In this document: one piece after another, positions 1 to 8,484 of the stretch
Numbering within the stretch: the first letter of the stretch is position 1
Layout of the letters: every line of letters starts with the position of its first letter
Origin: Streptomyces sp. NBC_00236
GTDB taxonomy: Bacteria; Actinomycetota; Actinomycetes; Streptomycetales; Streptomycetaceae
Reading direction: 5' to 3'
Assembly: GCF_036195045.1 (NCBI RefSeq)
Contig: NZ_CP108100.1
Span: forward strand, 1,922,001-1,986,000
Length of the DNA: 64,000 bases
The notes under the pieces: model-generated
What the model was told of the DNA's origin: nothing
Database searches by the model: none
The model's input: the letters and a program-made list of their open reading frames with translations, nothing else
Program-made: the position numbers and the translations under genes

Positions 1-2
1 TC

Positions 3-830
3 GCGCCGGTCACCCCGGACGCCCCCGCCTCGGTGCACCTCTCCACGTGGCCGAAGGCCGACCTGTCGGCGATCGACCCGAGCCTGTCCACGCAGATGGC
101 CCTCGTCCGCCGCCTGGTCGAGCTGGGACGCGCCACGCGTGCCGAGTCGGGCGTCAAGACCCGCCAGCCGCTGTCACGCGCCCTGGTCGCGGCCTCGGGC
201 TTCGAGGCTCTCTCCCCCGAGCTGCACGGCCAGATCACGGAGGAACTGAACGTCTCCTCGCTGGCCTCCCTCTCCGAGGTCGGGGGCTCGCTGGTCGACA
301 CGACGGCGAAGGCGAACTTCCGGGCCCTGGGCAAGCGGTTCGGCAAGGGTGTCCAGGCGGTGGCGAAGGCCGTCGCGAACGCGGACGCGGCGGCACTGTC
401 GCTCGCCCTGCGCGAGGGCACGGCGTCGGTGGAGGTCGACGGGGAGCCGATCACCCTGGCCCCCGACGAGGTCATCATCACGGAGACCCCGCGCGAGGGC
501 TGGTCGGTCGCGTCCGACTCGGGCGCGACGGTCGCCCTGGACCTGGAGATCACCCCGGAGCTGCGGCGTGCGGGCCTGGCCCGTGACGCGATCCGCCTGA
601 TCCAGGAGGCGCGCAAGAACAGCGGCCTGGACGTGGCGGACCGCATCGCCGTCCGCTGGGTGTCCACCTCGCCCGCGACGGCCGAGGCCCTGACCGAGCA
701 CGCGTCGCTCATCGCGGACGAGGTCCTGGCCCTGGACTACGCCGAGGGCGAGGCGGACCCGTCGTACGGCGAGTCCTTCGAGGACGAGGGCCTGGCCCTG
801 ACGTTCCGCCTCCGCAAGACGGAGCGCTAG
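3..830 (+). CDS. ileS: Isoleucyl-tRNA synthetase, C-terminal part (5' end outside window)
   Basis: The open frame runs in from the left edge, so only about the last 275 residues are seen. Catalytic motifs are upstream of the window. The visible part matches the anticodon-binding and extreme C-terminal region of the large, eukaryote-like IleRS of actinobacteria: an Arg-rich segment (KTRQPLSRALVA) that follows the anticodon-binding helices, then a DUF5915-type tail (ELRRAGLARDAIRLIQEARK). The enzyme charges tRNA-Ile in the cytoplasm. The TAG stop is followed 15 bp later by a strong terminator, so this is the end of its transcript. ileS next to divIVA is a typical Streptomyces arrangement. Identity is inferred from the tail alone. 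Confidence 0.85.
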   Translation, partial: APVTPDAPASVHLSTWPKADLSAIDPSLSTQMALVRRLVELGRATRAESGVKTRQPLSRALVAASGFEALSPELHGQITEELNVSSLASLSEVGGSLVDTTAKANFRALGKRFGKGVQAVAKAVANADAAALSLALREGTASVEVDGEPITLAPDEVIITETPREGWSVASDSGATVALDLEITPELRRAGLARDAIRLIQEARKNSGLDVADRIAVRWVSTSPATAEALTEHASLIADEVLALDYAEGEADPSYGESFEDEGLALTFRLRKTER

Positions 831-845
831 CCTCAACGGCACGAG

Positions 846-880
846 GGCCCGCCCGGACCGATACGGTCCGGGCGGGCCTT
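846..880 (+). terminator. Rho-independent-type terminator of ileS
   Basis: A perfect 15-bp stem (846-860 with 864-878, 3-nt loop ATA) begins 16 bp after the ileS stop and is followed by TT. As usual in Streptomyces there is no long U tract. Confidence 0.9.
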
Positions 881-893
881 CGCCGTTTTCCGC

Positions 894-1205
894 TCCGAGC
901 CCCTCCGAACGGTGCCGGCCCGCACAGCCCTCCGCCCTTCACCTTCCGAGCCCCTCCGAACCACACCGGCCCGGACAAGCCCGCACCGCTCGCCTTCCCA
1001 GCCCCTCCGAACCACACCGGCCCGGAGCCCGCACCGCCCGCCTTCCCAGCCCCTCCGGCGATTGAGGAGCGGGGTCCGGGGCGGAGCCCCGGTTACGGGA
1101 AGGGGCGGGTAGGGGAACACGCCCCGCGCAGCGGCCCCAAGCCCCCCCCGCCCTGGCCCCATACCCGCACCCCGCGCCCCGCCCGCCCCGCACTCCGCCC
1201 ACGGC
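894..1205. repeat. Non-coding gap between ileS and divIVA with degenerate tandem repeats and a REP-like motif
   Basis: Between the two convergent terminators I see no gene. Units beginning TTCC(G/C)AGCCCCTCCG start at about 893, 944, 995 and 1043, a period of 51, 51 and 48 bp. The middle two units share the continuation AACCACACCGGCCCGGA. The last unit turns into TCCGGCGATTGAGGAGCG (about 1055-1072), whose core also occurs in the large inverted repeat near 59.6 kb. It looks like a dispersed Streptomyces intergenic repeat that has partly amplified here. The rest (1090-1205) is C-rich low-complexity sequence. Confidence 0.7.
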
Positions 1206-1243
1206 AAAGGGCCGGGCCCCGGGGAATCCCCGGGGCCCGGCCC
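1206..1243 (-). terminator. Terminator downstream of divIVA
   Basis: A perfect 16-bp GC stem (1209-1224 with 1228-1243, loop AAT) is followed on the minus strand by TTTGCC. It lies 42 bp past the divIVA stop and faces the ileS terminator. Confidence 0.85.
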
Positions 1244-1284
1244 TCAGCCTGCCGACGGCTACGCGCTCAGCGAGCGCGACCCGC

Positions 1285-2424
1285 TCAGTTGTCGTCCTCG
1301 TCGATCAGGAACCCGCGCATCGGCGAAGGCGCCTGCTGCATCGGCTGCGGCGCCTGCGGCCGCACCGGCGCCATCGGCTGGGTCATCGCCGGCGACATCT
1401 GCTGCTGGCCGCCGTACGAGGGGCCACCGCCCATGGACGGGTTGCCGCCCATCTGCTGGTTGCCGTGACCGCCGTGGTTGCCGCCCATGGTGTGACCCAT
1501 GGCGCCGGCACCGGCCGGAGCCAGCGAGGGCGACGGCGGCAGCGAAGCGGCAGCCGGCGTCCGCGGCGGAGCCAGCGAGTCGTCGGCCTGGGTCTCCAGC
1601 TGACGCAGCTGGCTCTCCAGGTAGGACTTCAGACGGGTCCGGTACTCGCGCTCGAAGCCACGCAGGTCCTCGACCTTGCGCTCCAGCGTCGCGCGGGCCG
1701 ACTCCAGCGAGCCCATCGCCACGCGGTGCTTCTCCTGCGCGTCCCGCTCCAGCGCGTCCGCCTTGGCACGCGCGTCGCGCTCCAGACCCTCGGCACGGCT
1801 GCGCGCCTCGCCGACGATCTTGTTGGCCTCGGAACGGGCCTCCGCGATCGCCTGGTCGGCGGTCTGCTGCGCCAGGGAGAGGACACGGGCGGCGCTGTCG
1901 CCACCGGGGCCCTGCTGCTGCATCTGCGGCGGCTGCTGCTGCTGCATCTGCTGCATCTGCTGCTGCGGGTTGTGACCGCCCATGGGGCCACCCATCGGTC
2001 CGCCCATGGGACCGCCCTGCATCGGGCCGGGGCCGTGCGGGCCCTGCGGACCGGGACCGTGCGGACCCTGGGGGCCGTGGCCACTGGGACCGGCCGGCAG
2101 CTGAGGAGCACCACCGGGCAGCTGGGGCGGACCCATCTGCGGGGGCTGCTGCTGGACCGGCGGACCAGATATGGCGGCGGGCACAGGTGCACCGGGACGG
2201 TCCTGCGGCTCCGGCTTGCGCATACCCTGCTGCTGCTGGTTCTGCGCGGCGGCACGCGTGGCGGCGGCCAGCTTGGCGCGCAGGTCCTCGTTCTCACGGA
2301 GCAGGCGGGTCAGCTCGGACTCGACCTCGTCGAGGAAGGCATCAACCTCGTCCTCGTCATAGCCTTCTCGGAGGCGGACCGTCGTGAACTGCTTGTTCCG
2401 CACGTCCTCGGGGGTCAGCGGCAT
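1285..2424 (-). CDS. divIVA: DivIVA polar growth scaffold
   Basis: The 379-residue product is the coiled-coil protein that marks hyphal tips and directs apical wall growth; it is essential in Streptomyces. The N-terminal membrane-binding DivIVA domain is clear (MPLTPEDVRNKQFTTVRLRE, then DEDEVDAFLDEVESEL, residues 1-45). A first coiled coil leads into a long Pro/Gln/Gly/Met linker (about 70-170) with tandem GGPM and GPQGPH units. A second coiled coil spans about 180-280, and the tail is Gly/Met/Gln-rich, ending LIDEDDN. Streptomyces DivIVA is known for this PQG insert. The start has GAGG about 10 nt upstream. It is the last gene of the minus-strand division cluster. The simple-sequence inserts are the part most likely to vary between strains. 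Confidence 0.95.
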   Translation of the reverse strand: MPLTPEDVRNKQFTTVRLREGYDEDEVDAFLDEVESELTRLLRENEDLRAKLAAATRAAAQNQQQQGMRKPEPQDRPGAPVPAAISGPPVQQQPPQMGPPQLPGGAPQLPAGPSGHGPQGPHGPGPQGPHGPGPMQGGPMGGPMGGPMGGHNPQQQMQQMQQQQPPQMQQQGPGGDSAARVLSLAQQTADQAIAEARSEANKIVGEARSRAEGLERDARAKADALERDAQEKHRVAMGSLESARATLERKVEDLRGFEREYRTRLKSYLESQLRQLETQADDSLAPPRTPAAASLPPSPSLAPAGAGAMGHTMGGNHGGHGNQQMGGNPSMGGGPSYGGQQQMSPAMTQPMAPVRPQAPQPMQQAPSPMRGFLIDEDDN

Positions 2425-2473
2425 CTCTTCTTCACCTCTACGTAGTCGTCGGCAGTCGGCAGGACCGTATCGC

Positions 2474-2758
2474 TCACAGCCTGGTCACGATGCTGATCAG
2501 GATGGAAACGATGATCATCAGAACGAAGAAGGACAGGTCGAGTGCCACGCCCCCGAGACGCAGCGGCGGGATGAACCGCCGCAGGAGCTTCAGCGGTGGA
2601 TCGGTGACCGTGTAGGTGGCCTCAAGGACGACCACCATCGGCTTGCCCGGCTGCCATGAACGTGCGAACTGGAAGACGTAGTCCATGACCAGCCGGAAGA
2701 TCAGCACGATGAGGAAACACATCAACGCGATGTAGACAACACTCTGTGCGACGCCCAT
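2474..2758 (-). CDS. YggT-family membrane protein
   Basis: A 94-residue protein with two hydrophobic segments (about 5-27 and 70-93) around a polar loop containing TDPPLKLLRRFIPPLRLGG, the hallmark of the YggT family. Its place between sepF and divIVA is conserved in actinobacteria and in Gram-positive bacteria generally. The family is thought to act in the division membrane, but its exact biochemical role is not settled. The spacing of 49 bp to divIVA and 71 bp to sepF fits one transcript. Confidence 0.88.
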   Translation of the reverse strand: MGVAQSVVYIALMCFLIVLIFRLVMDYVFQFARSWQPGKPMVVVLEATYTVTDPPLKLLRRFIPPLRLGGVALDLSFFVLMIIVSILISIVTRL

Positions 2759-2829
2759 CCTCGCGCTTCCCTCTCCCCTGGCTCTCGTAGCTCCGGCCTC
2801 GCGGCCGGGTTGTTCCCGGTGTCGTGTTC

Positions 2830-3441
2830 TCAGCTCTGGTTGAAGAATCCGCCCTCTGCGATGCGGGCCTTGTCCTCCGCCGTGACATCGACGTTAGCAG
2901 GCGACAACAGGAACACCTTCTGCGTCACTCGTTCAATGCTGCCATGGAGGCCGAAGACGAGTCCCGCGGCAAAGTCGACAAGTCGCTTCGCGTCCGTATC
3001 GTCCATCTCCGTGAGATTCATGATCACCGGAGTGCCCTCACGGAAGTGTTCCCCGATGGTACGGGCCTCGTTGTACGTCCTGGGGTGCAGCGTGGTGATG
3101 CGGTACGGCTCCCGCTCGGACACGACCTTGGGCATGATCACCGGTGCGTTCTTCTCCATGTTCGGGCGTTCAGGTGTGATGGATGCCACGGGGGCGATTC
3201 GGGCGGGTCGCTCTCTCTCCGCCGGAATCTGAACCGGCTCCCGCTGTGCCGGAGGCTGCACCACTCGTACCGGTTCGTCCCGTTCCCGCTCCACCTGATG
3301 CGCGGGCTGGTGCCGGCGCCGGTCGCGCTCGGGCTCCGGCTCGGGTTCGAATTCGTCGTCGGGGTCGAACCCCGGACCGTCGTACCCATCGTCCTCCACG
3401 AGGCCGAGGTAGACCGCCATCTTGCGCATCGCGCCGGCCAT
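2830..3441 (-). CDS. sepF: Cell division protein SepF
   Basis: SepF anchors FtsZ filaments to the membrane and helps assemble the division complex. The 203-residue protein has an N-terminal amphipathic membrane-binding stretch ([18 protein letters not shown]), an acidic and Arg-rich linker (about 20-100), and the C-terminal SepF/DUF552 domain (about 115-203: [20 protein letters not shown], then [20 protein letters not shown]). GGAGGA lies 8 nt before the ATG; two further in-frame ATGs follow within eight codons. Streptomyces has extra SepF-like proteins elsewhere, and this copy is the one linked to the division cluster. Confidence 0.93.
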   Translation of the reverse strand: MAGAMRKMAVYLGLVEDDGYDGPGFDPDDEFEPEPEPERDRRRHQPAHQVERERDEPVRVVQPPAQREPVQIPAERERPARIAPVASITPERPNMEKNAPVIMPKVVSEREPYRITTLHPRTYNEARTIGEHFREGTPVIMNLTEMDDTDAKRLVDFAAGLVFGLHGSIERVTQKVFLLSPANVDVTAEDKARIAEGGFFNQS

Positions 3442-3566
3442 GCTCTGAGTCCTCCGCTCTGTGGTGGATCGGCATCTGTCACCAAGTGCCCGCGATCCAC
3501 TGTGGCCTGTCCGCCAGAGGCGGTAATGACCATATTTTCTGCTGTGGTCCGACTTGCTTGGCGACG

Positions 3567-4286
3567 TTACCCGAGCCCGGGTCGGACTCCGAGTACCGCA
3601 GTACCGACGCGCACATGTGTCGCTCCGGCCGCAACCGCGTCCTCGAGGTCCGCACTCATCCCTGCAGAGACCATGTTCGCAGCCGGATGGTTCCCGCGCA
3701 GCCGGGATGAGAATTCCACCAGTCGGTCGAACGCCGCGCGTTGCCTGCCGGCGAACGGTCCGGCGAGCGGGGCGACGGTCATCAGACCGTCCAGCCGCAG
3801 TCCGGGTGCGGCCGCGACGGCGTCGGCCAACTCGTCGATCCCGTCGGGCGCGACACCGCCGCGCTCCCCCCGCTCACCGCTCTCCGCGTCGAGCGCGACC
3901 TGGATGAGGCACCCGAGTTCGCGCCCGCCGCGGACTGCCGCGGCGGAGAGGGCCGTCACCAGCTTCGTACGGTCCACCGACTGCACGACATCGGCATAAC
4001 TCGCCACGGATCGGACCTTGTTCGTCTGCAATTGACCGACAAAGTGCCATGTGAGGGACAGATCCGTACATTCGGTGGCCTTGGGGGCCGCGTCCTGGTC
4101 ACGATTCTCCGCGACATGGCGCACACCGAGTTCACTCAGGATCCGCACATCGCCGGCGGGGTAGGTCTTCGTGACCACGATGAGGGTCACCTCTTCCCGT
4201 TTGCGACCGGCGGCCGCGCAGGCGGAAGCAATACGTTCCTCCACCTGCGCGAGATTTGCTGCGAGTTGTTGCTTACGGTCCGTCAT
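3567..4286 (-). CDS. YggS/PROSC-type PLP homeostasis protein
   Basis: This is a small alanine-racemase-like fold that binds pyridoxal 5'-phosphate and maintains PLP and amino-acid balance; it has no racemase activity in known members. In the 239-residue sequence the PLP lysine lies in [13 protein letters not shown] (about residue 40). The later motifs [14 protein letters not shown] and MGMSADL-like (here [22 protein letters not shown]) are also typical; the last gives the phosphate-binding end of the barrel. It is separated from the upstream gene by 3 bp. The family is almost always found beside sepF in actinobacteria. Confidence 0.92.
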   Translation of the reverse strand: MTDRKQQLAANLAQVEERIASACAAAGRKREEVTLIVVTKTYPAGDVRILSELGVRHVAENRDQDAAPKATECTDLSLTWHFVGQLQTNKVRSVASYADVVQSVDRTKLVTALSAAAVRGGRELGCLIQVALDAESGERGERGGVAPDGIDELADAVAAAPGLRLDGLMTVAPLAGPFAGRQRAAFDRLVEFSSRLRGNHPAANMVSAGMSADLEDAVAAGATHVRVGTAVLGVRPGLG

Positions 4287-4289
4287 GCC

Positions 4290-5051
4290 CTATCCGTCCA
4301 GCCAGACATATCCGGCGAGCCGCCCGGTGGTGCGGTCGCGTCGGTACGAGAAGTGATCGCCCGATTCGAGGGTGCAGAAAGCCGAAGCCTGCCGGTCGGT
4401 GACGCCGAGGTCCGCCAGTTGTGCGTGGACTCCGGCGGTGACGTCCACCGCCGGGGTGCCCCAACTGGTCTCGGACCACGCGGCGGGGGCGACCGCCGCG
4501 ACCTCGTCCCGCATTCCGGCCGGCACCTCGTAGCACCGGCCGCAGACGGCCGGCCCGGTGCGGGCGGTGATCCGGGAGGGTTCCGCGCCGAGTGCGACCA
4601 TGGCCGCGACCGCGGCGGGTACGACTCCGGCGACCAGACCGGGACGGCCCGCATGTGCTGCTGCGACGATTCCGGCGACCGGGTCGGCGAGCAGTACGGG
4701 GGTGCAGTCGGCGGTCAGGACGGCGAGCGGGAGTCCGCGTCGCGCGGTCACCACCGCGTCGACGGCGGGAATCTCGCGCGTGTCGCCCCAGGGTCCGTCG
4801 ACGACGGCGACGTCCCGGCCGTGCACCTGGTTCATCCAGACGACCTGCGCCGGATCGAGTCCCCGCGCCCGGGCGGCCCGCTCCCGGTTCGCCAGGACGG
4901 CGGCGGTGTCGTCACCGACCGCGCCGCCGAGATTGAGCTCCGCGTACGGAGCGGCGCTCACCCCGCCCCACCTGTCGGTGAAGGAGAAGTGAGCGCCGCC
5001 GTCCGAAGAAACAGAATCCTTGTGACTCACTGAGTGGTGCGGACCTATCAC
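4290..5051 (-). CDS. pgeF: PgeF/YfiH/LACC1-like multicopper or purine-nucleoside enzyme
   Basis: A 253-residue member of the YfiH/DUF152 family. Members have been described as peptidoglycan-editing factors and, for the LACC1 relatives, as purine nucleoside phosphorylase/deaminases; I cannot choose between these from sequence. The conserved His-Cys-His set is present: [21 protein letters not shown] and [13 protein letters not shown]. The GTG start overlaps the ftsZ stop by three bases (GTGA), pointing to translational coupling. Downstream starts exist (GTG within the first 15 codons) because the N-terminal 15 residues are not conserved in character. Confidence 0.88.
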   Translation of the reverse strand: MIGPHHSVSHKDSVSSDGGAHFSFTDRWGGVSAAPYAELNLGGAVGDDTAAVLANRERAARARGLDPAQVVWMNQVHGRDVAVVDGPWGDTREIPAVDAVVTARRGLPLAVLTADCTPVLLADPVAGIVAAAHAGRPGLVAGVVPAAVAAMVALGAEPSRITARTGPAVCGRCYEVPAGMRDEVAAVAPAAWSETSWGTPAVDVTAGVHAQLADLGVTDRQASAFCTLESGDHFSYRRDRTTGRLAGYVWLDG

Positions 5052-6262
5052 TTCAAGAAGTCCGGAACGTCCAGCTCTTCGGCCTGGGAGTCCTGGTAGG
5101 GACGGGCCGGCGGGACGTGCGGCGGAGCGACCGGCGGAAGGTGGCTCTCGTGCACCACCGGAACCGGCTCGGCCTGGACCGGAGGCTCCTCGCGCGTGGG
5201 CACGGAACCCAGTCCGCTGTTCTGGCGCACGGGCTCGGCGGCCCGGACCGGCGGGGCCGGCTCCTCGCGCTTGGTGGAGTTCGCACCCAGGACGTTCTCC
5301 CGGCGGGCCGGGGGCTGTCCGCCGTCGAATCCCGCCGCGATCACGGTGACCCGCACCTCGTCACCCAGCGCGTCGTCGATGACCGCGCCGAAGATGATGT
5401 TCGCCTCGGGGTGTGCCGCCTCGCTCACCAGCTGGGCGGCCTCGTTGATCTCGAAGAGACCGAGGTCGCTGCCGCCGGAGATGGAGAGCAGGACACCGCG
5501 GGCGCCGTCGATGGACGCCTCCAGGAGCGGCGAGGAGATCGCCATCTCCGCGGCGGCCACCGCGCGGTCGTCGCCGCGGGCCGAGCCGATACCCATGAGC
5601 GCCGATCCGGCCTCGGACATGACCGACTTGACGTCGGCGAAGTCGAGGTTGATCAGACCCGGGGTGGTGATGAGGTCGGTGATGCCCTGGACGCCCGAGA
5701 GCAGTACCTGGTCGGCCGACTTGAACGCGTCGAGCACGCTGACCTGGCGGTCCGAGATGGACAGCAACCGGTCGTTGGGAATGACGATGAGGGTGTCGAC
5801 CTCTTCGCGGAGTTCGGCGATGCCGTCCTCCGCCTGGTTCGCGCGACGCCGGCCCTCGAAGGTGAACGGCCGGGTGACCACACCGATCGTCAGGGCGCCG
5901 AGCGAGCGCGCGATATTGGCGACGACGGGTGCGCCACCGGTGCCGGTGCCGCCGCCTTCTCCTGCGGTGACGAAGACCATGTCGGCCCCCTTGAGGACCT
6001 CCTCGATCTCTTCACGGTGGTCCTCTGCCGCCTTACGACCGACGGCCGGGTTCGCCCCGGCGCCGAGGCCGCGGGTGAGTTCACGGCCGACGTCGAGCTT
6101 GACGTCGGCGTCGCTCATCAACAGGGCTTGCGCATCCGTGTTGATCGCGATGAACTCGACGCCCTTGAGACCGACCTCGATCATTCGGTTGATGGCATTG
6201 ACACCACCGCCGCCGACACCGATGACCTTGATGACTGCGAGGTAGTTCTGCGGTGCTGCCAC
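5048..6262 (-). CDS. ftsZ: Cell division protein FtsZ
   Basis: FtsZ is the tubulin-like GTPase that forms the Z ring and, in aerial hyphae, the Z ladders for sporulation. The 404-residue protein shows the N-terminal [16 protein letters not shown], the tubulin signature [15 protein letters not shown], the T7 region [11 protein letters not shown], a Pro-rich linker (about 315-395) and the conserved tail LDVPDFLK that binds partners such as SepF and FtsW. I chose GTG at 6262 because [14 protein letters not shown] is the usual Streptomyces start and AGAGG lies 8 nt upstream. The frame stays open for 32 more codons, but they look like leader sequence. Confidence 0.97.
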   Translation of the reverse strand: MAAPQNYLAVIKVIGVGGGGVNAINRMIEVGLKGVEFIAINTDAQALLMSDADVKLDVGRELTRGLGAGANPAVGRKAAEDHREEIEEVLKGADMVFVTAGEGGGTGTGGAPVVANIARSLGALTIGVVTRPFTFEGRRRANQAEDGIAELREEVDTLIVIPNDRLLSISDRQVSVLDAFKSADQVLLSGVQGITDLITTPGLINLDFADVKSVMSEAGSALMGIGSARGDDRAVAAAEMAISSPLLEASIDGARGVLLSISGGSDLGLFEINEAAQLVSEAAHPEANIIFGAVIDDALGDEVRVTVIAAGFDGGQPPARRENVLGANSTKREEPAPPVRAAEPVRQNSGLGSVPTREEPPVQAEPVPVVHESHLPPVAPPHVPPARPYQDSQAEELDVPDFLK

Positions 6263-6538
6263 GTCGAAGGCCTCTCGCCTCGAGTTACGTGTCGTCGCTT
6301 GGCGGTAGTCCCGCCGCGACGACGGATGCCGATTGGGACGGTCCGAACGCCGACCCAAACCCTAACGTTGAAGTTTAGGGTTACCAGTGTGTCTGCTTCA
6401 TGGACTCTTCCGAACAGGACACTAAGTCGACAAGTGGCGCACGTTCAACGAACACGCCGAACCTCCCGTTTTTCTTTTCACCCTATGTGATCACCCGTAG
6501 CGCTGACCAACCAGGGTGCTGGCCAGGCCAAATGTGCG
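6263..6538 (-). promoter_or_regulatory. ftsZ upstream regulatory region
   Basis: This 276-bp gap is unusual inside an otherwise tight operon. It is AT-richer than its surroundings, including a poly-purine/pyrimidine patch near 6470. It holds a perfect 8-bp inverted repeat AACCCTAA...TTAGGGTT (6358-6365 and 6375-6382). GACAC cores, the motif reported for WhiA, occur on the minus strand at 6389-6393 and on the plus strand at 6418-6422. A possible minus-strand promoter is TTGGTC, 19 bp, TAGGGT (about 6484-6514). S. coelicolor ftsZ is known to have several promoters, one induced at sporulation, and WhiA/WhiB are reported to act on it; mapping these to the sites here is inference. Confidence 0.65.
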
Positions 6539-7333
6539 TCAACTACCCGACACCGCCGGAGCGGTGGGCGCACTCACGTCGAAGTGTCCTGCTTTGGGAG
6601 CAGCTTTCATGAGAGCGGTGAGGACTTTCCCCTTCACCGCACCTTCTTCACTGCTCCCCCAGATCACCGTGCGGTTCCCGGTGAGTCCCAGGGAGACCGA
6701 ATCGTACGAGACGACTCGCACGACCCGGGTTTCCCCGGCGACCCCGTCCGGAAGATCGCCCGCGACCCGGACCGCTTCCCGCACCAGCCGCTCACTGCCG
6801 AACCGGCGCTGACTCGCGGACCGGCCGGGTGTCAGTTCCAGCAGGGGTACCTGCCCGGGAGCCTTGTCCACCGTCGCGAAGCGCACGCCCTCGGCGTCCA
6901 CTTCGATGAACTTCACACCCTTTTTCACCAACAGAACCGGCTGTCGTTCGGTCACTTTAAGTCCGATGCCGTGCGGCCATGACCGTACGACATCCACCGA
7001 GTCGATACGAGGCAACTTCTGGCGCAACCGGTCGGCGACGGCGTCCGTGTCGACGGAGATCAGCGGGGCACCCATCGGCACCGCCGCAGCGGCCTCCACC
7101 TCGGCGGGTGTCAGCACGTCGACGCCGGTGATCCGGACCTGCTCGGTGCGGAGCCAGGAGGAGCCGTACAGCGCCCAGACGGCGCCGGCTCCGAGCAGCA
7201 GCACGGCCGCGGCGATCACGATCAGGAGCGTGCGCCGGGACATCCGGCGCCCCCGGTCCCCTGGGCGCGGCGAGCGGTCCCGGGTCTCCTTCTGCTGCCC
7301 TGTACCGCGCTGGGCGGTCGTCGGTCCGGCCAC
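6539..7333 (-). CDS. ftsQ: Cell division protein FtsQ
   Basis: FtsQ is the bitopic divisome protein that pairs with FtsL and DivIC. The 264-residue sequence has a basic cytoplasmic N-terminus, one membrane segment (about 35-56: TLLIVIAAAVLLLGAGAVWA), then a POTRA domain (about 60-130: VRITGVDVLTPAEVEAAAAV) and the FtsQ beta domain. GTG is the start, with AAGGAG 5-6 nt upstream. It lies between murG (50-bp gap with a hairpin) and the ftsZ promoter region. Confidence 0.93.
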   Translation of the reverse strand: MAGPTTAQRGTGQQKETRDRSPRPGDRGRRMSRRTLLIVIAAAVLLLGAGAVWALYGSSWLRTEQVRITGVDVLTPAEVEAAAAVPMGAPLISVDTDAVADRLRQKLPRIDSVDVVRSWPHGIGLKVTERQPVLLVKKGVKFIEVDAEGVRFATVDKAPGQVPLLELTPGRSASQRRFGSERLVREAVRVAGDLPDGVAGETRVVRVVSYDSVSLGLTGNRTVIWGSSEEGAVKGKVLTALMKAAPKAGHFDVSAPTAPAVSGS

Positions 7334-7349
7334 GCTCGCTCCTTATGCC

Positions 7350-7376
7350 GGGTCCGGGGGCGCCGCCCCCGGACCC
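7350..7376. other. Intercistronic hairpin between murG and ftsQ
   Basis: A perfect 13-bp inverted repeat (7350-7362 with 7364-7376, one central base) fills most of the 50-bp gap. It could act as a partial terminator, an mRNA stabiliser or a processing site within the dcw transcript. No U tract follows on either strand. Confidence 0.7.
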
Positions 7377-7383
7377 GTCAGCC

Positions 7384-8478
7384 TCACGCGCCTCGGCGTG
7401 CGGCGATCGCCTCGTACACCATGCCGACCAGCAGATCGTCGGCGTCCCGGCGGCCGAACTCGGCGGCGGCTCGGGACATTTCGTACAGCCGGTGCGGATC
7501 CGACAGCACCGGAAGGACGTTGCCCTGCACCCACTCGGGGGTGAGCGCCGCGTCGTCCACCAGCAGCCCACCGCCGGCGTTGACCACCGGCTGGGCGTTG
7601 AGCCGCTGTTCGCCGTTGCCGATCGGCAACGGGACGTAGGCGGCCGGCAGCCCGACGGCGGAGAGTTCGGCGACGGTCATCGCGCCCGCGCGGCAGAGCA
7701 TCATGTCGGCCGCGGCGTACGCGAGGTCCATCCGGTCCACGTACGGTACCGGGATGTAGGGCGGCATCCCGGGCATGTTGTCGACGCGCGGCATTTCGTT
7801 CTTCGGGCCGACCACGTGCAGGATCTGGATCCCGGAGCGCTGGAGCAGCGGCGCGACCCGCTGGACCACCTCGTTGAGGTGGCGGGCGCCCTGCGAGCCG
7901 CCGGAGACCAGCAGCGTCGGCAGGTTGGGGTCGAGCCCGAAGGCGGCACGCGCCTCGGGGCGGACCCGGGCCCGGTCCAGGGTCGCGATGGTGCGGCGCA
8001 GCGGGATGCCGATGTAGCGGGCCCCACGGAGCTTGCTGTCGGGGGTGGAAACGGCGACCCCGTGCGCGTACCGCGAACCGATCTTGTTGGCCAGGCCGGG
8101 CCGCGCATTGGCCTCGTGGACCACGATCGGCACTCCGGCGCGCTTGGCGGCGAGATAGCCGGGCAGCGCCACGTACCCGCCGAAGCCCACCACGCAGTCA
8201 GCCTTGGTGCGTTCGAGGATCTGCTCGGCGGCCTTGATGGTGCCGCGCAGCCTGCCCGGGACGGTGATGAGTTCAGGGGTGGGTTTGCGCGGCAGCGGTA
8301 CGGCCGGGATCAGGGCGAGTTCGTACCCCCGCTCGGGTACGAGCCTGGTCTCGAGTCCGCGCTCCGTGCCGAGTGCGGTGATTCCCACGCTCGGGTCCTG
8401 CCTCCGCAGTGCGTCCGCGAGGGCAAGCGCGGGCTCGATGTGGCCGGCGGTCCCCCCACCGGCGAGTACGACATGCAC
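7384..8478 (-). CDS. murG: UDP-GlcNAc:undecaprenyl-pyrophosphoryl-MurNAc-pentapeptide GlcNAc transferase
   Basis: MurG adds GlcNAc to lipid I to make lipid II at the inner face of the membrane. In the 364-residue protein the N-terminal Gly-rich loop (VVLAGGGTAGHIEPALALADAL) and the second loop (LLVSGGSQGARHLNEVV) mark the two Rossmann domains. The donor-binding segment is CRAGAMTVAELSAVGLPAAYVPLP. The ATG lies 6 bp after ftsW. The length is normal for the family. Confidence 0.96.
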   Translation of the reverse strand: MHVVLAGGGTAGHIEPALALADALRRQDPSVGITALGTERGLETRLVPERGYELALIPAVPLPRKPTPELITVPGRLRGTIKAAEQILERTKADCVVGFGGYVALPGYLAAKRAGVPIVVHEANARPGLANKIGSRYAHGVAVSTPDSKLRGARYIGIPLRRTIATLDRARVRPEARAAFGLDPNLPTLLVSGGSQGARHLNEVVQRVAPLLQRSGIQILHVVGPKNEMPRVDNMPGMPPYIPVPYVDRMDLAYAAADMMLCRAGAMTVAELSAVGLPAAYVPLPIGNGEQRLNAQPVVNAGGGLLVDDAALTPEWVQGNVLPVLSDPHRLYEMSRAAAEFGRRDADDLLVGMVYEAIAARRGA

Positions 8479-8484
8479 CGAAAT

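Noticed and set aside
893..1075. Possible CRISPR array
   Set aside because: The repeats are degenerate, the spacers are themselves similar, and there are no cas genes.
1285..2424. PQG-rich inserts of DivIVA as something new
   Set aside because: Long Pro/Gln/Gly linkers are already known for Streptomyces DivIVA.
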